Of a stretch of 64,000 nt of DNA, positions 23,215-35,213 are shown piece after piece. Under the pieces are notes generated by a model, which saw only the letters and a list, made by a program, of their open reading frames with translations, made no database searches and was not told the DNA's origin. A program made the position numbers and the translations under genes. Positions within the stretch are counted from its first letter, which is position 1; every line of letters begins with the position of its first letter. Source of the DNA: Cannabis sativa (Eukaryota > Streptophyta > Magnoliopsida > Rosales > Cannabaceae); NCBI RefSeq assembly GCF_029168945.1, contig NC_083603.1:4650001-4714000 (forward strand). The letters are read 5' to 3'.

Positions 23215-26200
23215 ATGAATGTGTTAAGCTGGAATTGTCGTGGGCTTGGGAACCAACGGGCTTTTCAATTCCTTAAAGAGATTGTTACTCAAAAGCAACC
23301 CAATTTTGTTTTTCTGTGTGAAACAAAAAGTAATAAAGCTAGAGTTGATTTTGTGGGCCGGGGATCGGGCTTTGAAGGGGTGTTTACAGTTGAGGCTCAA
23401 GGTAGGAGTGGTGGTCTTGCTTTATTTTGGAAAAATGAAAAAGATGGTAAAATAATTGGTTTTTCTCAAAACCATATTGATTTTATGGTAGAAGTTGATG
23501 GCAGCCCAAAGTGGAGACTTACAGGAGTTTATGGTGAACCTCAAAGGCAACAAAGGATGGATACTTGGAACCTTCTTAGGTCCCTGGTGAATAACTCGAG
23601 AGACCCGTGGTGTGTAGTTGGGGATTTAAACAACGTCCTTAGCCAAAGTGACAAGCGTGGAGGACAACCTTATCCGAATTGGCTAATTTCTGGGTTTGAA
23701 CAAGCTATACTGGAATGTGATTTATTTGACATGGAATTGATTGGATATCCTTATACTTGGGAAAAAGGGAGGGGAACTTCCCCTTGGATAGAAGTCAGAT
23801 TGGACCGTGCCCTTGTTTCATCTTCTTGGCTTCAATTTTTTACACAAGCTCGGTTATTAAACCTTGAATTTTCTCCTTCAGACCACTCGCCAATCTTCCT
23901 AGAGTTCGTGGCTCCGAATGTCTTCATCCCAAATCGGCGTTTCAGGTTCAAAAATGCATGGTTAAAAGAACCAATGTGTTTGGAGATTGTGAAGGATTGT
24001 TGGAATGTTACTAGTCATGTAACTGTGGTAGAAAAAATCTCTCTTTGTGCTGATAAGTTGTCCACATGGGGAAAGAATGTGACTGGAAATTTTAAGCTCC
24101 GAATTAACAATTGCCGTAATGAGTTGAAAAAATTGAAGAGAGATGCTCTCTCTGTCCAGCGGTATAGTGAGAAGAAGAAGGAGCTTTTTTTGGTGCTGGA
24201 TCAAAAGGAAGCTTTTTGGAAGCAGAGGGCTAAGCAATTTTGGTTGAAGGAAGGTGATCAGAACACTAAATATTTCCATAGAGCTGCTAGTAATCGGAGG
24301 AGTTTCAACCAAATTTCAAAACTCAAAGATTCTAGTGGTAATTGGAAGGATTGGGAAAATGGCCTTGCGGATGTAGTTGTGGATTATTTCTCTTCTTTGT
24401 TCAGTGCTTCAAATTTGGGTAGTGACATGGTGATTCAGTGTATTCAAAGGAAGGTTACCACTCAAATTAATGAAGAGCTTCATCAACCAATTGTTGCCGA
24501 GGAAGTAAGGAAAGCTATATTCAGTATTAGGGGTGTTCACAAATTATCCGATCCAATCCAATCCGCACGATCCAATCCAATCTAATCCGCAAAATGCGGA
24601 TATCCGCACTTGTGCGGATTGGATTGGATTGAAAAAACTAAAATCCGCACTTGTGCGGATTGGATGTTGTTTGACCTCAAAAAGTAACCGATCCAATCCA
24701 ATCCGCACTTAATTATAAATTTTTAAAAAATTATAATACATAATATATATTAATTAAAAAAAGACACAAACTTCTAATTTCTTAATCTTTTTTAATAATA
24801 TATTGAGTTGGTGCATTTTATTTATTTCATAATAAAAAACACAACAAAAATAATTCTTATTAACATAGACACATATATAAATTTAAATATATATACTAAC
24901 TTATTTATTTTATTTATTTTAGTAATAGATACATATATATTTTAGTATAAATCTAAAGATAAGTACATATATATTGATATATGTATATTGGTTTGATTTG
25001 TATATAAATAGAGATGGAAATAGATTATTATTGGAGTTTAAGAAACAATAGTTTTTTTTTTTTTTTTTAATTTTTTTTCTATGAAATATTAAATAATTTA
25101 TTATTAAAAAAATAACCGATCTAAAATAACCGATCCAATCCGCACTATTGCGGATCGGATTGGATTGGATTTAAACTCTTATGCGGATCGGATTGGATCC
25201 AAAATATGAAATCCGCACTTAGTGCGGATTGGATGTTGTTTGACCAAAAAAGTGCGGATTGGATCGGATGAACACCCCTATTCAGTATGCACCCGGATAA
25301 GAGTCCTGGCTCAGACAGTATGACACCTGCTTTCTATCAGAAGTGTTGGGATATTATTCAGCTTGATATTGTCGATGTGGTTCAGAAGTTTTTCACTACA
25401 GGGGAGTTTGATTCTGCTTGTGGAGATGCTAATGTTGTGTTGATTCCGAAAAAGAAGTTTCCTGAAAGTATGGTTGATTTAAGACCTATTGCTTTATGTA
25501 ATGTTCTGTATAAGATCATTACTAAAGTAATGGCTAATAGGATGAAGCCTTATATGGATCATATTGTATCAGAATCTCAAAGCGCTTTTATTCCAGGGAG
25601 ACTTATTACTGACAATATTCTGGTTTCATTTGAAGTGCTTCATTACTTGAAGAGGAAAAGAAAGGGCAAGGATGGATATATGGCTTTAAAACTGGATCTT
25701 AGCAAAGCCTATGACCGCATTGAGTGGAGCTTTTTGGATTCGGTGCTTAGAAAGATTGGTTTCTCGGATACTTGGATTTCTTTGGTGATGAAGTGTGTTA
25801 GTTCGGCAAGATACAATGTGATTCGTGGTGGGAGAACTATGGGGCCGATTACTCCATCACGAGGTATCCGTCAAGGTGATCCTTTGTCACCTTATATTTT
25901 TATTCTGTGTGCAGAAGGTTTATCAGCTTTGATTAAAAGATATGAGGATATGGGCCTCATTCACGGGTGTAAAGTGGCGAATGGTGCACCGAAAGTGTCT
26001 CATATGCTATTCGCTGACGACAATTATTTGTATTGTAAAGCCACTCTACAAGAAGCCAATCGGATTCGAGAACTTCTTCATCAATTTGAATGTGCTTCAG
26101 GACAGAAAGTTAACTTGGGGAAATCATCAATTTTTTATAGTACTAATACTGTGAATCATGTGAGGGAGGATATTAACTCTTTGCTACAAATGCCACAAGC

Positions 26201-28047
26201 AGATGAAAGGAGTATGTACCTGGGCCTCCCAAGTACTATGGGAAGGAATAAGTCGGCTGTGTTGGGTTTCTTGAAGGATAGAGTTAGGAAAAAGCTTCAA
26301 GGTTGGGATTCAAAAGTTCTTTCTCGTGCTGGTAAAGAGGTGTTAATTAAATCGGTAGCACAAGCTCTCCCTAGCTATGCTATGAATGTGTTTTTGCTTC
26401 CTTTGGAGATTAGCAAAGATATTGAAAGTACCATGGCGAGATTTTGGTGGAAGATTTCGTCGAAGGAAAACAAAGGTATACCTTGGATGTCATGGGATCG
26501 TATGTGTAATAGCAAAAATAATAGGGGCCTTGGTTTTCGAAACCTCCATGATTTTAATTTGGTACTCTTGGGAAAACAAGGTTGGCGCTTCCTAACAAGA
26601 ACTGAGTCCCTGGTTTCTCGTATTTTTAAGGCTAGATACTTTCCTAATGGAACATACCTCTCGGCTCCTATAGGCAACAATCCAAGTTTTGTGTGGCGAA
26701 GCGTTTGGGAAGCTCAATCTCTTGTTCGTGCGGGAGTTCGTTGGAGTGTTGGGAATGGTTCTTCTATTAATGTGTTGAATGAACCATGGCTGCCTGATCA
26801 TCAGCAACCACTAGTGATTTCTTCTCATCCAGCCCTTCAACATGCTAAAGTGTGCAATTTAATGTCCATTGACATGTCCACCTGGGATGATGATATCCTA
26901 AAAGATTTGTTTGAGGAGCGTGATCAGAGATTGATAAAGCAAATTTCCTCAAGCACAAACCAGGTTTCGGATGTTCTTTGCTGGTCTAATGAGTCCAATG
27001 GCATGTATTCGGTTAGAAGTGCTTACACTTTACAATAAAAACTGAAAGAACTTGGTAATGAGATAACTGCCTCTGAGTTTTGGAAGACGTTATGGTCATT
27101 GAAGCTGCCACCAAAGATCAAGAACCTGATGTGGAGAGCCGGTTCTAATTGTCTTCCAACCCTCTCTCAGCTTGCTTCTAAGCATGTTCCTGTCAACACT
27201 AGATGTCCTTTGTGTGAGGAGATGGACGAGACAATCACACACATTCTACTAACTTGTAGAGTGGTTAAAAAGGTGTGGGAGCGAGTAGGCATCGGCACTA
27301 CCGTGACTGCAGCAGGGAGTATTTTCCTGGACTGGTGCGTGAATGTTTTCACGAATTTGACAGTAGAAAACACAAGGCCTGGCTGCTGCTCTTTGTTGGG
27401 CAGTTTGGGGAGCGAGAAATGATGTTGTATGGCAAGGGAAATCGTTTAATTTTTCAGCTATAGTCGCCTCTGCTAAAAGCTATCTTGATCAATGGAAATA
27501 TGCTCAAAAACTCAAATTGAGTCATTATGGTCTGATCTTCAGGACTATGATGGGATGGAGCGTTGGTTAAAACCACAGGTTAATAGTATCAAGATCAATG
27601 GATGCAACTATTTTTGAAGGACAGAATCGATTTGGAAGTGCTTTGGTGGTGCGTGACCACAATGGTTTGCTCATCGAAGGCCGTACTAAGTTACATAATG
27701 GTAATATTGCTCCGTCCATTGCTGAAGCACTGAGCTTTCGGGAAGCTTTAAGTTGGATTAAAGACCAAACATACAGTTCAGTTTGGGTTGAGACGGATTG
27801 CTTAGTGGTCGTACAAGCTTTGCGGAACTCGGCTATTTTATCTTCTCATTTTGGATGCGTGATTCAGGAGTGCAAAGCCATGTTGGCTAGTTTAAATAAT
27901 GTCTATTTTCATTTTGTTAAGCGGTCAGCTAATAGAGTCGCTCATGAGTTTGCTAGAGCGTCTTTATTTTATCTTGATTGTATTTTCAGTATGGAAGATA
28001 TTCCAACTGAGTTGTTGCCTATCTTGGTGACTGATTTCGAAGGTTAA
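23215..28047 (+). pseudogene. LINE ORF2 (endonuclease, reverse transcriptase, zf-RVT, RNase H), unit 1
   Basis: The coding parts are 23215-24527 and 25281-28047. An N-terminal endonuclease/exonuclease/phosphatase domain (MNVLSWNCRGLGNQRAF, FLCETKSN, SPSDHSPIFLEF) is followed by reverse transcriptase (SPGSDSMTPAFYQK, DLRPIALCNVLYK, LDLSKAYDRIEWSFL, GIRQGDPLSPYIF, HMLFADDNYLY), a zf-RVT cysteine domain (TRCPLCEEMDETITHILLTC) and an RNase H-like end (WVETDCLVVVQALRN). Lesions are the hAT insertion at 24528, a CAA-to-TAA stop at 27036-27038, a 1 bp insertion near 27370, and two frame breaks near 27530 and 27600 that unit 2 also has. Confidence 0.88.
24528..25280. mobile_element. Non-autonomous hAT element, 753 bp, in LINE ORF2
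   Basis: It has perfect 12 bp terminal inverted repeats TAGGGGTGTTCA/TGAACACCCCTA and an 8 bp target duplication TTCAGTAT (24520-24527 and 25281-25288), both diagnostic of hAT. Unit 2 has the empty site at 49290. The subterminal regions repeat GTGCGGATTGGAT and its complement many times, likely transposase-binding sites. There is no coding capacity. Decayed relatives occur at 38715-38905 and 63415-63575. Confidence 0.93.
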
Positions 28048-28084
28048 TAAAAGTTGATTTTACCTTTCAAAAAAAAAAAAAAAA

Positions 28085-28260
28085 CAGTAGAACACAAAAC
28101 AGAACAACTCAAAATAACAGTGGAACAATTAAAAAATAATCGTGAACAACAGTAAAAACTTAACATAGTACACAGTTGAAATTTACACAATATTTTAGAA
28201 AAAAAAATCCAGTATTTTTGAAATAAATTTTGCGCCATAGTAAAAAAATAAAAGAATTAA
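28085..28260. repeat. Right part of the repeat split by the LINE (unit 1)
   Basis: AACACAAAACAGAACAACTC..., ACTTAACATAGTACACAG and CCAGTATTTTTGAAATAAAT match the second half of the uninterrupted relative at 56685-56950. Together with 12735-12854 it is the pre-LINE insertion site. Confidence 0.6.
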
Positions 28261-28679
28261 AAATTTTAGTATGTGGTGTAAATACTATATTGTAATTGTG
28301 CATGTCTTTTTCATACGCTCTGATTTCATCACTATAAATTACCATAAGATTTTAAAAATTTGTGAAATGGCTATTATAATTACAATAACATAATTAAAAA
28401 TTGGAATCATAATTTAATTCTTTATTTATTTATTTTTGGATAGAATTGTAATTATAATCATTCAAGTATAGAAAACACGATCCTATAAAGAAAAGTGATA
28501 TGAATGAAAAAGGGTGGTATAAATCATTACACACACATTAAAGTGGCAGAACATTTAAATAATGAGATGGACTTTTTAGTTAGATGTGCGCGAAATGTAT
28601 TGACTGGGCCTAAAAGAGGATTGGGCTTACATGAGACTCTTGGGCTGTGACATAAGAAGCCCAAAACTGAAAATTACAT

Positions 28680-30757
28680 TTTTAATTTGGCAAGAACATT
28701 TTACTTTTATACTTTTCTTAATTTTTTTTTTCTTTTTTACTGTTTTTACTTATTGAAGCTTCAAATTTTTTTTTTTTCGGTCTTTCTTATATATATTTTT
28801 AGTCAATTTTGACTCTCTTTTTTCTTTTTAATTTTTAAGTCAGTTGTTACTTTTTTTTTCTTTCTTTCTCTTATCTCTCTCTATTTTTTTTTTTCTAATT
28901 TCTCTTTGTGTCTCTCTTTTTTTTTAATATTTTTTCTTAAACTAATTTTTTTCTCTTAATATATATAATAAGTGTATATTTTTATATTTCATTTTTTTAC
29001 AAAAATTAAACTTGTTTTTTATTTAAACTACTATTTGTTTTTTTTTTTTATTAAAAACTAATTATTCCATTAAAAACAGCAGAAAAAAAAACCAGTTTCA
29101 TTAACATCATCCTAAAAAAATAACAATATAAAAAATCATAATCTAAAAAGAATCAAAACTTTAAAAACTAGTTTCATCAACATTGAAGAAACTAATAATT
29201 TCATTTAACGAATAAAAAAAAAATAGTTTCACCAACAAGATAATGAAAAAGATTACAATCTAAAAATGATACTAACTTTAAAAACCAGTTTCATTAATAT
29301 TAAAAGAAACGAATTATTTCATTAAAAGAGGCAAAAAAAAAAATAGTTTCATCAATAACATAATAAAAAATACACAATGCCTAATAACTAAACTTTTACA
29401 AACGCTACTAAATTTAAAAACCAGTTTCGAACATATAAATTTTATATCAATACCTAATAATCAAACTTCTAACTTCATTCTTTATTTTGACATTTAATTT
29501 TTTATTTGCTTGCTCAAAAATTAAAGTTAATTTAAACATACAATATGCAGCAAATATAACAAAGAGAATCATAAATTAAAATCAAAGAAAAGAAACAAAG
29601 AAAATTAAAGAGACAAAAATGCAATAAAAACTATAAAAGAATAACAAAAAAAAAAAACAGTGGAATGTGAGAAACCAGTTAGTAAAACAGCCAAAATAAG
29701 AAACAAATAAAAACCAGTTTCTTGAAATAAATTAATAAAAAATTGAATAAAACTCAATTATGAACAACAATAAAAAAAAATCAGTTGTAAAAACTAGTTA
29801 ATTAAAAAAACCAGTTATGAAAATAATAAAATAATATGTGTGTCAGAAACTGATTAATTAAAATAAAATAAAAATTGTTGTTCAAATATCATACAATAAT
29901 AAAACAGGTTTTATACAAACTAAAAAATATACAATAACATCATAAAAATGGAGCAACCCCATTACAGAACAGTTAAAACCTGTGAAACCAGTTACGACAT
30001 GTGAAACCAGTTTTGACGTTATAAAAAATCATAACAAAATACAAATGTTAATAATAAAGTTAATTGAAACCAATTTCATCACACAATCAAATAAAAACAC
30101 ACACACACAAATACAAAAAAAAAATAAAAAATACTAATCACAAATATAATCAAAACAACACATAATGCATACCAATAATTTAATAACAAAATATAAGTAT
30201 AAGTTTCGAACCTAGAAAAAAAATAATAAAAAAGTAACTTGAAAAAAAAAATTCTAATAACATAATGAAACTATTTTTTTATTCTTTTAATGAAATTATT
30301 AGTTTCTTTTAATGTTGATGAAACTGATTTTTAAAGTTTATATTATTTTTAGATTATAATTTTTTATATTGTTTTTTTTTCAGGATGATGTTGATGAAAC
30401 TGGTTTTTTTTTTTTCCTTTTTTTTTTTCTGTTGTTTGTAATGAAATAATTAGTTTTTAACAAAAAAACAAAGAAAAAAAATAGTAGTTTAAATAAAAAA
30501 AAAACAAGTTTAATTTTTGTAAAAAAATAATATCTATAGTTGAAATAATTTTTTATTTATTTTAGTATTTTATTTTTTTAAAAAAAAAATAATAAATAAA
30601 AAGAAACACAAATTTAAAGTTTTTTTTGACATTCCTCATGACTTTTTTCCATATTTGTAAGTTTTTTTTTAAAAAATGTCATATTTAGTGTAATTAAGTT
30701 TTTATGCCATATATATCAAAACTTATCTTTATTTTCCCATATTTTTGTAAATAGCCC
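28680..30757. mobile_element. Inverted-arm repeat element with AACCAGTTT motifs (unit 1)
   Basis: Two near-identical inverted arms of about 240-260 bases lie at 28999-29236 and 30262-30520 (ATCATCCT, AAAACCAGTTTCAT and AACTAATAATTTCATT on one side, their complements on the other). Between and within them variants of AACCAGTTT occur more than a dozen times (e.g. 29090, 29285, 29415, 29710, 29985, 30003). No open frame is present. The outer right end may be ...ATAGCCC at 30757. The left end seems deleted here relative to unit 2. It is probably a non-autonomous DNA transposon; the superfamily is not determined. Confidence 0.6.
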
Positions 30758-31517
30758 AATTTATAATGTTTAGATTAAATAATTAAGTGTGATAAAATAA
30801 TAGTTTTGTCATACAGTAACATATAATAGGAAGTTACATATAAGTTTTCCCAGAAGGACTTTGTTAGGTTCCTCTGGCAAATATAATGTATGAAAAGAAA
30901 ATATAAAAGTATTTTGAATAAAGGGAAATACTATAAAGTTTCAAGAAAAGAAAACACAATAGTCTTTTAATAGGAAATTAGAAAAATGAAACTTAGTAGT
31001 AACTAGTTTCTCACATTTTTCATTCTTTCTAAATTGTCATTTTGTGAACAAACTTAGTAGTAACATTTTTCATTCTTTTTTTTGATAATAACTTTTGCAA
31101 AGATATTATTCAAAGGCAAAGAGAAAGAATAATAAATCTGTTTTTGAATTTGTATCATTGAATATAGTAGTATATATGTATAGAGAGTACTCTATTATAT
31201 TATTGTAAATATCCCATTTTTTAGCATTAAATTTGAGCTGATAAAACTACATACCTAAATAGCTCAAAAATGACAAACCAAAGAAAAATAAAATTGTCAA
31301 CGATTTCTCTGCCTTGTCAAAAATGATATCACATAAATTAAAATTTTGAGTTAAAATGAAGAACCCCATCATTAATAATTAATAATAAATGTTAATTATC
31401 CTAAAATACTATTATTTGATATCAGAATCATCACATCCCTCAATTTAGAATCTTGTTCTACAAATACTTATATTGCTTTTGATTCTATTCACACTATGTA
31501 TAATTTATAAAACCACA
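30758..31517. other. A/T-rich spacer
   Basis: No gene is supported. Most of 30760-31070 is missing from unit 2, which rejoins at CTTTTTTTGATAATAACTTT (31075 = 55025). Confidence 0.45.

Positions 31518-31580
<63 letters not shown>
31518..31580 (+). repeat. (ATT)21 microsatellite
   Basis: There are 21 perfect ATT repeats here against 8 at the matching place in unit 2 (55473-55496). A frame through it encodes poly-isoleucine and is not a gene. Confidence 0.95.
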
Positions 31581-31839
31581 TGTAATAAAAAAAAGTGTAA
31601 CATAATTAACAAGTATTTTGTTGTACTATTTAAGAAAAAAAAAAGCATTTTATTTTATTCATATAGAATCATATTTAATTCAATTAGAATAGAGTATATG
31701 TGTTTTTTTTTTCAAACATTAAATATGAGTAAACATACACACAGTAACCTAAAAACATAATTGAAGAAAAAAAAAACATGACAATTTAATTGTTAATAAA
31801 ATTTAGGGAAATTACTTTATAAATTATTTCATAACTTTT

Positions 31840-32030
31840 TTTTTTTTAAATTTACGGTTTGGGTTTCTAAAGTGTTTTCTCTTGTAATTTTTATGTGGGT
31901 TGTTATACGAATTTTTGTTGCAATTTAGATTGCTCTATTAGTTGCAATATAAATTTTTATGTGAAATTTTGTAAAAATACAGAAAAAAAAAAACTATTTT
32001 AAAATATAAAAATAAAAAAACCTCTAAAAT
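31840..32030. repeat. MITE-like repeat (AAATTTACGG...TTTTTATGTGGGTTG family)
   Basis: AAATTTACGGTTTGGGTTTC, ATTTTTATGTGGGTTGTTAT and a terminal AAAATAAAAAAACCTCTAAA recur in related form at 36480-36675 and again in unit 2 (55755-55950 and 60905-61095). It is non-coding and the ends are not fixed. Confidence 0.5.
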
Positions 32031-32101
32031 TTATTATATGGTCATTTAATTTCATTTTGAAAATGTATGAAAATGCCCTCTTACTAGTATATTTATATGC
32101 A

Positions 32102-32907
32102 CTAGGTGATTGTTACGTGCCAAGCCACGTAGTGTTAGTTTTATTTAATATTTTAGTTTTTTATTTTAATTAATAATTAAAATAGTATAATTATTTGAAC
32201 GATTTGTTTTATAAAAATAAAATATGTGTCAGTATATTTAGTAAGTAAAACATAGTTGTGTTATAATAATGTATGTTATTAATAGTAAAATGTACATTAA
32301 TCTTCTAATTGAAAAAAGTTCTATTATCTCATTTCATATCTAATAATAGTTACACAACTATATATTTATAGACTTTCACATTCTTTGCAAATTACTAATA
32401 AGCACCAATAATATTTTCATATTCTAATATTTTTCAACCTTCTCCTCTTGGTGGTAAAATTAAAAATAAAACTAAAAATAAGCACAAACATATAAGGTAA
32501 ATACTAATTACAGCCCATTTCATCTTTTTTTTTTATTATTTTTTTAAGCCCAAACCCAAAAATCTCTAAGCCAACACAATCAATCTTCTTTTATATTATC
32601 TTTTCTAGATATTTTATCTATATTTTTCTTTTTTAAAAAATAAATAAAAAAAATTATTAATATTCTCCTAGCTTTGTTAGAGAGATATGTGGCTAAGATG
32701 ATTTTTTTTAATTTAAAAAGAGATTATTAATATTTAAAAGATTGTTTATTTAAAAGATTATTTAATTTTTTGGGTTTAATTATTGGGTTTATTTTTTAAC
32801 GGGAGATCAAACCTAATCGTTAAATTTAATAGAATATTCTTTTATTTTTAAGTATATTCTGTTAAACCAAAAAATGCCGTTAGATAGGCACTTTTAATAC
32901 ATAAAGA
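32102..32907 (-). mobile_element. Non-autonomous Helitron, 806 bp, minus orientation
   Basis: Read on the minus strand it starts TCTTTATGTATTAAAAGTGC at 32907 and ends with CTAG at 32105-32102, preceded by the hairpin ACGTGGCTTGGCACGT. It lies between A (32101) and T (32908). Unit 2 has the clean empty site TATATGCA/TATATATAAGG at about 56018. It is related to the Helitron at 11833 over both ends and much of the 5' part, with divergence inside. Confidence 0.9.
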
Positions 32908-34374
32908 TATATATTTCTTAAGGAAAACATTCAGTCAATTAATTATTATATGAATTTTCTCCAGCAAAAAAAATTATTATATGAATTTAATTTTCAATGG
33001 ATATTTTTTTTTAAAGGGCGATTCATTCACAGAAAATTAATCAGAATGGGAAAATAAAATTTAAAGAAAAGATATAATTTTTTCTTGTATAAATTAGGTA
33101 TTTAAGAAAAAGAAAAAAGGATGCCTACTTTACATTTTACATTTATATATTTATGTATATGAAGCTTAGCAAGAGTAATTTATTTTCATCAATAACAACT
33201 CTTTATTAATAGTAACTGTGATATATATATATATATACACATTTATATAATATTTCTATATGTAGTATGGATAACTTGACAATTAATTCATAGCCTTCTT
33301 GACTCCCAATTATTTAGGTGCTAATATAGGTAGTTATATTAGCATGTTTAATTTGGTAATAAATAAATGTTAACCCAAATTAAATGAATATAATGGTAGA
33401 AATAAAAGTTAGGATGTGTGTGTGAAATGTGAATATGAATTTAAGTTAAATGTCTTTGTCAACAAGACATTAATGTTATAATAATTAATCTTACAGAGAA
33501 AATGTGTCTAAAATAATTAGCTTTGATTGGACTTTGGAGAGAATTAAATTTTGATTTTAGTGTATTTCTCAATCACGTGTCTTTGGTCTTTCACATGGGC
33601 TTGCAATTGGGCTTCTCACTTTTTTTTTATACTTTCATTTCTATCATTTTTTTTATCTAAATATGAATATACTCAAAGGGATTAGTTATAAATTGGATTT
33701 ATTTATGAGAATGTTGACCCAATCATTGAATGAAACGACATGTCGTATAAATATATGTAATGTATGAAATCTACAGAATAGTATATGATATGTACACATT
33801 TATATATGAGTTTAATAAGTTACATGTCCTTTTCAAACTGGGTTAGAAGTGTAAAAATGAAAAAGGTCCCTTATTTTATTAGTTAGTCTCTTTTATTTTT
33901 CAAAAATTAACTCAAATTTAAATATTATCACTTATCTCATTTTAAATTAGGGGTGTTCATGTGATCTAATTCGCACTATTTTACTCATAGAGATTCACCA
34001 AGAGATTGTAATTAACACTCCTCGTATATATAATTATATATTTAAAAAAAAAGGTTAGTAAAATTTTTAAAAACACAAAAAAATTGTGTTTTTTTATATG
34101 AATCATTGTGTTTTATAAGACGTTTAATGTGCCAAATTTGTTTACTTGTATACATGTGTAATCACATGAAGAAAATTACTTTTTAAACACCCTTTTATCT
34201 TTATAAAAATCAATTGATTAATAAAAACAAAAATGTAAAAATTAGAAACGGGGTATAGCAATTAAACTTTTATTTTATATTATGTAGATTGATGTGGACC
34301 CTAATTATTTATATATATATATGTAGTGTTATTATTAATGTTATAATAATAATAATAAAAAGTCAAAGTGGGAT
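32908..34374. other. A/T-rich spacer upstream of the small membrane protein gene
   Basis: No gene is supported. At 33949-34030 a hAT-like terminus (TAGGGGTGTTCA then a GATCTAATTCGCAC word) marks a relic of the family at 24528; no opposite end is visible. TA microsatellite at 33221-33237. Confidence 0.45.
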
Positions 34375-34382
34375 TTTGGCGC
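34375..34382 (+). promoter_or_regulatory. E2F-like site TTTGGCGC upstream of the small membrane protein gene
   Basis: TTTGGCGC fits the plant E2F consensus TTTSSCGC and is conserved in unit 2 at 57965-57972. It is followed by a GAAA repeat and the CT-rich leader region. A single short motif in a conserved duplicate is weak evidence for regulation. Confidence 0.3.
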
Positions 34383-34457
34383 CTATTTACAGAAAGAAAG
34401 AAAGAAAGAAAGAGAAGAGTTTATCTCTATACTCTCTGTTAGTCCATTTCATCAAAA

Positions 34458-34646
34458 ATGGCAAAAACTAAAACTAAAACAAACAACACAGAAGAACCCA
34501 ACAACAACAACATTGCTTCTTCTTCTTTTTCTCTCTCTCAGGCGAATACTTACTTCTTCTTCTTCTCTCTGGCTGCTTCGTTTCTCCATACTCTCTCCAA
34601 TCCATCACAGCCTCAAGAACCTCTCTCTCTCTCTCTCTCTCTCTAA
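34458..34646 (+). other. Possible upstream ORF in the leader (MAKTKTKTNNTEEP)
   Basis: A 62-codon frame starts MAKTKTKTNNTEEPNNNN and ends in a CT-microsatellite (LSLSL). In unit 2 (58040) the first 26 or so codons are conserved but the rest is replaced by a longer CT repeat. It lies about 0.5 kb upstream of the 5' UTR intron. It may be an upstream ORF or simply leader sequence; the lack of conservation after the Asn run argues against a stable protein. Confidence 0.3.
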
Positions 34647-35213
34647 TTATATATATATATATATATTTATAGTTTTCAATATGCACAAAAACTTTTAGCA
34701 CCCCCTGTCAATTAATGCCCACCTTTTCAATCCTGCAAAGTTTCCCATTACTTAAATCTTTCTTTCTCTCTTTTTCCACTGTCAATTTTGGTTTCCATTG
34801 AAGAAAAACAAAAGGGAAAATCCCTAGTTTTCCCTCCTGCCTGATCTTGATCTTGATCTGTACTACTACTCATCACAGACTCAGTCAAGAACGCTCCAAC
34901 AATCTCTCTCTCTCTCTCTCTCTCTGGTGCACTGACTCAGGTGAGGTTCTTACTTTCTTCATTCCATTTATTTTCTCCATTAACTTTCTTCATTCAAGAA
35001 GAAACTATCATTTATTAGATCTGCAACTATGATCATAAATAAGCTTTTGAGTTGTGTCTGAGATTTTGATTTGTTTCGTAAGAAGATGATCATAAATAAG
35101 CTAATTTTGTTAGGAAAAACTATGTATGATTGCTAAAAGTGCTTTTAAGTTGAGAAATATTTTGAGTTGTGGCTGAGATTTTGACTTTAAATTCATGTTT
35201 CTTTTCAGAAAAA

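Larger units (their letters stand above)
12994..23218 (+). pseudogene. LINE ORF1 (nucleic-acid-binding, DUF4283 plus CCHC knuckle), split by CACTA
   Basis: The coding parts are 12994-13754 and 22771-23218. ORF1 of plant L1 LINEs encodes a protein that binds the element RNA. The first part has an acidic start (MADNERMDMENESDF), a DUF4283-type region (WCVVGRFLTKRSLDF, GMFVKELDENLYLFQF, GSPWTFDRVPLIF) and a CX2CX4HX4C zinc knuckle (CFICGILGHSEKFC, near residue 220). The tail after the CACTA is Gly/Ser/Asn-rich and low-complexity. The stop overlaps the ORF2 start as ATGA at 23215-23218. Without the insertion the frame equals the 403-residue ORF1 of unit 2, less one residue deletion near 13094. 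Confidence 0.85.
12855..28084 (+). mobile_element. Full-length L1-type LINE, unit 1, with two nested transposons
   Basis: Target duplications read CAGTGGAACACA ending at 12854 and CAGTAGAACACA from 28085 (one mismatch; in unit 2 they match exactly). The element has a short 5' leader, ORF1, ORF2 and a poly-A tail at 28069-28084. It is interrupted by a CACTA element at 13755-22767 and a hAT element at 24528-25280. Without these it is about 5.45 kb, the same as the uninterrupted copy in unit 2. It is inactive. Confidence 0.9.

Noticed and set aside
22805..23218. A separate Gly/Ser-rich gene starting MVRGDS
   Set aside because: It is the C-terminal part of LINE ORF1 cut off by the CACTA insertion; unit 2 shows it continuous with the zinc-knuckle part.
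31473..31760. A 95-codon frame with poly-isoleucine
   Set aside because: It is created by the (ATT)21 repeat and is absent from unit 2.
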